Shown piece after piece: positions 6,390 to 7,623 of a stretch of DNA of 7,623 nt. Under the pieces are notes generated by a model that did no database searches, was not told the origin of the DNA, and was given only the letters and a program-made list of their open reading frames with translations. The position numbers and the translations under genes were made by a program. Origin of the DNA: Bacteroidota bacterium (GTDB lineage Bacteria; Bacteroidota; Bacteroidia; Chitinophagales; Chitinophagaceae); NCBI GenBank assembly GCA_028875955.1, contig JAGWTX010000102.1, forward strand, positions 1 to 7,623, in the 5' to 3' direction. The first letter of the stretch is position 1. Every line of letters begins with the position of its first letter.

Positions 6390-7622
6390 CTATCGTTTGA
6401 CTTTGATGAAATAAATAACGGCATTATGCGAAAGGTCGCTGGATACATTGATCTCTGTCCGTTTATTTTCACCGTCGGTGATAATCATCAGTGCCGAATT
6501 GGGGGGTGTTAAACCCAGATTCTCTGCAAAAAATATCATTTCATTTTTGGCAGGGTCTGAATCCAGTTTCACATAGAAACTTATGGGTTTATTGGTCAGC
6601 AACTGTTGTTGATAGATCACCAGCTTTTTGTTATAGATCACCGATACCGAGTCATAGTCAAACACGCCATTGTCATACAATTCCACTTTTACCGAATCAG
6701 AAACCGAATAGACATCAATGGATTTTTTGGGTGTACGGCTGGTCATCTGATCAATGATCGATGGCTGTTTTAAACGGGGAGTCATATCCAGCAAGGCAGC
6801 AATCCGCATTCTACCCTGCATGGTATCCAGCCGCATTTTCTCGATTTTTGAAAGCCTTACCGTTTGTTGAGAAACCCTGGATGACCTATCCGCTTCCTTT
6901 TGTCTGATAACTGAATTCTGCAAATCTGTTTTATTTTTTTTACCGGTTGGGGAGGGATGTCCGTTGCCCATGTTTTTCCCTGCTGCCGAAGAGGCCGGCT
7001 GGATTCGATCAGCTGTATTTTTTTCGGGTCGTGCTGATTTTGCATTTACTGCAATTTTAGCTGGCTCAGCATTCCCCATTTCTTTATTGACAGGTAATTG
7101 TTTGCCAGCACTGTCCCTCCTGATCCGATAGGCAGAGACAAAGGGTGCGCCTGCAAGATCGAGTTCTTCACCGGACGGCTGCCAGCTGGGGTGTTTTTCT
7201 TCTGTCAGTATCAGGTCTGATCTCCGGTTTGCTAACTGGCTTTGCTGGTTATAAGTGCTGTCTTCCTTACAGGATTTTATAAAATGCTGTTTACCAAAAA
7301 AATCCAGGTTGATCCTCTCTTCAGCGATCCCTTTTCTGCGTAAGTAATTCCTGACAGATTCGGATCTTTTCCTGGCCAGTTTCAGATTGGACTCCTTTGA
7401 ACCAAAACAGTCTGTAAACGATGCTACCAGTACATTGAGTGAGGGATTATTATTCAACTGCTTCACCAATTCCTGTAAAACCGGATCATCCACTTTCCTC
7501 ACCTGCGAGCTGGCAAAACGGTAATGGATATGCAACCTGTTTACCGTAGCCGTATTGACAGAATCCAATTCGTGTTTTTCCTGTAATTGCCTGATCAGTG
7601 ATGAATCAGTGGGTTGTTGCGT
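6390..7622 (-). CDS. OmpA-family peptidoglycan-binding protein with C-terminal beta domain, 5' end off window
   Basis: The frame stays open to the right edge, so the start and any signal peptide are missing; 410 residues are visible. A TTG at 7568 could be read as a start, but the upstream codons (TQQPTDSSLIRQLQEKHE) continue in frame without a stop. An OmpA-like domain occupies visible residues about 28-141. It has VASFTDCFGSKESNLKLARK with the conserved Thr-Asp (70-71), Arg86 in 'LARKRSESVRNYL', RKGIAEERI, and closing ANRRSDLIL. In OmpA this Asp and Arg bind diaminopimelate of peptidoglycan. Next comes a ~160-residue polar, basic, probably disordered linker (143-300). The last ~110 residues form a beta-rich domain (SVKVELYDNGVFDYDSVSV, AENLGLTPPNSALMIITDG) that I recall at the C-terminus of other Bacteroidota envelope proteins; no family name is assigned. 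Likely role: an envelope anchor in the periplasm or outer membrane. The gene converges on the RND gene. Confidence 0.85.
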   Translation of the reverse strand, partial: TQQPTDSSLIRQLQEKHELDSVNTATVNRLHIHYRFASSQVRKVDDPVLQELVKQLNNNPSLNVLVASFTDCFGSKESNLKLARKRSESVRNYLRRKGIAEERINLDFFGKQHFIKSCKEDSTYNQQSQLANRRSDLILTEEKHPSWQPSGEELDLAGAPFVSAYRIRRDSAGKQLPVNKEMGNAEPAKIAVNAKSARPEKNTADRIQPASSAAGKNMGNGHPSPTGKKNKTDLQNSVIRQKEADRSSRVSQQTVRLSKIEKMRLDTMQGRMRIAALLDMTPRLKQPSIIDQMTSRTPKKSIDVYSVSDSVKVELYDNGVFDYDSVSVIYNKKLVIYQQQLLTNKPISFYVKLDSDPAKNEMIFFAENLGLTPPNSALMIITDGENKRTEINVSSDLSHNAVIYFIKVKR

Positions 7623-7623
7623 T

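Noticed and set aside
7566..7568. TTG as the start of the OmpA-family gene
   Set aside because: The same frame continues upstream to the window edge without a stop, and the TTG falls just before the OmpA domain with no signal peptide. The gene is more simply a fragment cut by the edge.
1..7623. Defence, toxin-antitoxin, phage or mobile-element system
   Set aside because: No nuclease, helicase, integrase, transposase, toxin or inverted-terminal-repeat signatures were found; all three genes are envelope or surface functions.

Overview
The window looks like a chromosomal segment of a member of the Bacteroidota, most likely close to the Chitinophagaceae. This is inferred from protein style, with no database search. 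The clues are a giant Ser/Thr/Asn/Gly-rich secreted protein built from Ig-like, PKD-like and 'AGxDQ' modules, an MMPL-type RND transporter beginning MWYK, and an OmpA-domain protein with a C-terminal beta module that I recall from this phylum. No ribosomal, tRNA, CRISPR, phage or insertion-sequence features were found.

Layout: (1) Positions 1-3813, minus strand, are one uninterrupted reading frame of 1271 codons. It starts with an ATG and signal peptide at 3813 and runs off the left edge with no stop. It encodes a large modular surface or secreted protein: an N-terminal jelly-roll-like domain, two Ig/PKD-like domains, a BIG2-like domain, two less clear beta modules, two PKD-like domains, an 'AGTDQ' domain, three tandem ~89-residue repeats, and the start of a second 'AGADQ' domain. 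(2) Positions 3814-4010 are a divergent intergenic region with a 7-bp inverted repeat and a 9-bp direct repeat. (3) Positions 4011-6353, plus strand, encode a complete 780-residue, 12-TM RND/MMPL transporter. (4) After a 36-bp convergent gap, positions 6390-7622, minus strand, hold the 3' part of a gene that runs off the right edge. Its 410 visible residues are an OmpA-like peptidoglycan-binding domain, a long polar basic linker and a C-terminal beta-rich domain.

How the genes relate: all three products act at the cell envelope or surface, but their orientations (minus, plus, minus) mean no two share an operon. The RND gene has no adaptor or outer-membrane-channel gene beside it in the window, so it probably works alone as an inner-membrane lipid or hydrophobic-solute transporter. 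The adhesin-like protein is probably exported across the outer membrane (type IX secretion is the usual route for such proteins), but the C-terminus that would prove this lies outside the window. I do not see convincing evidence for a new multi-gene system. The most unusual points are the nested repeat structure of the giant protein, the Asp-less TM4 half of the RND pump, and the domain order of the OmpA-family protein.
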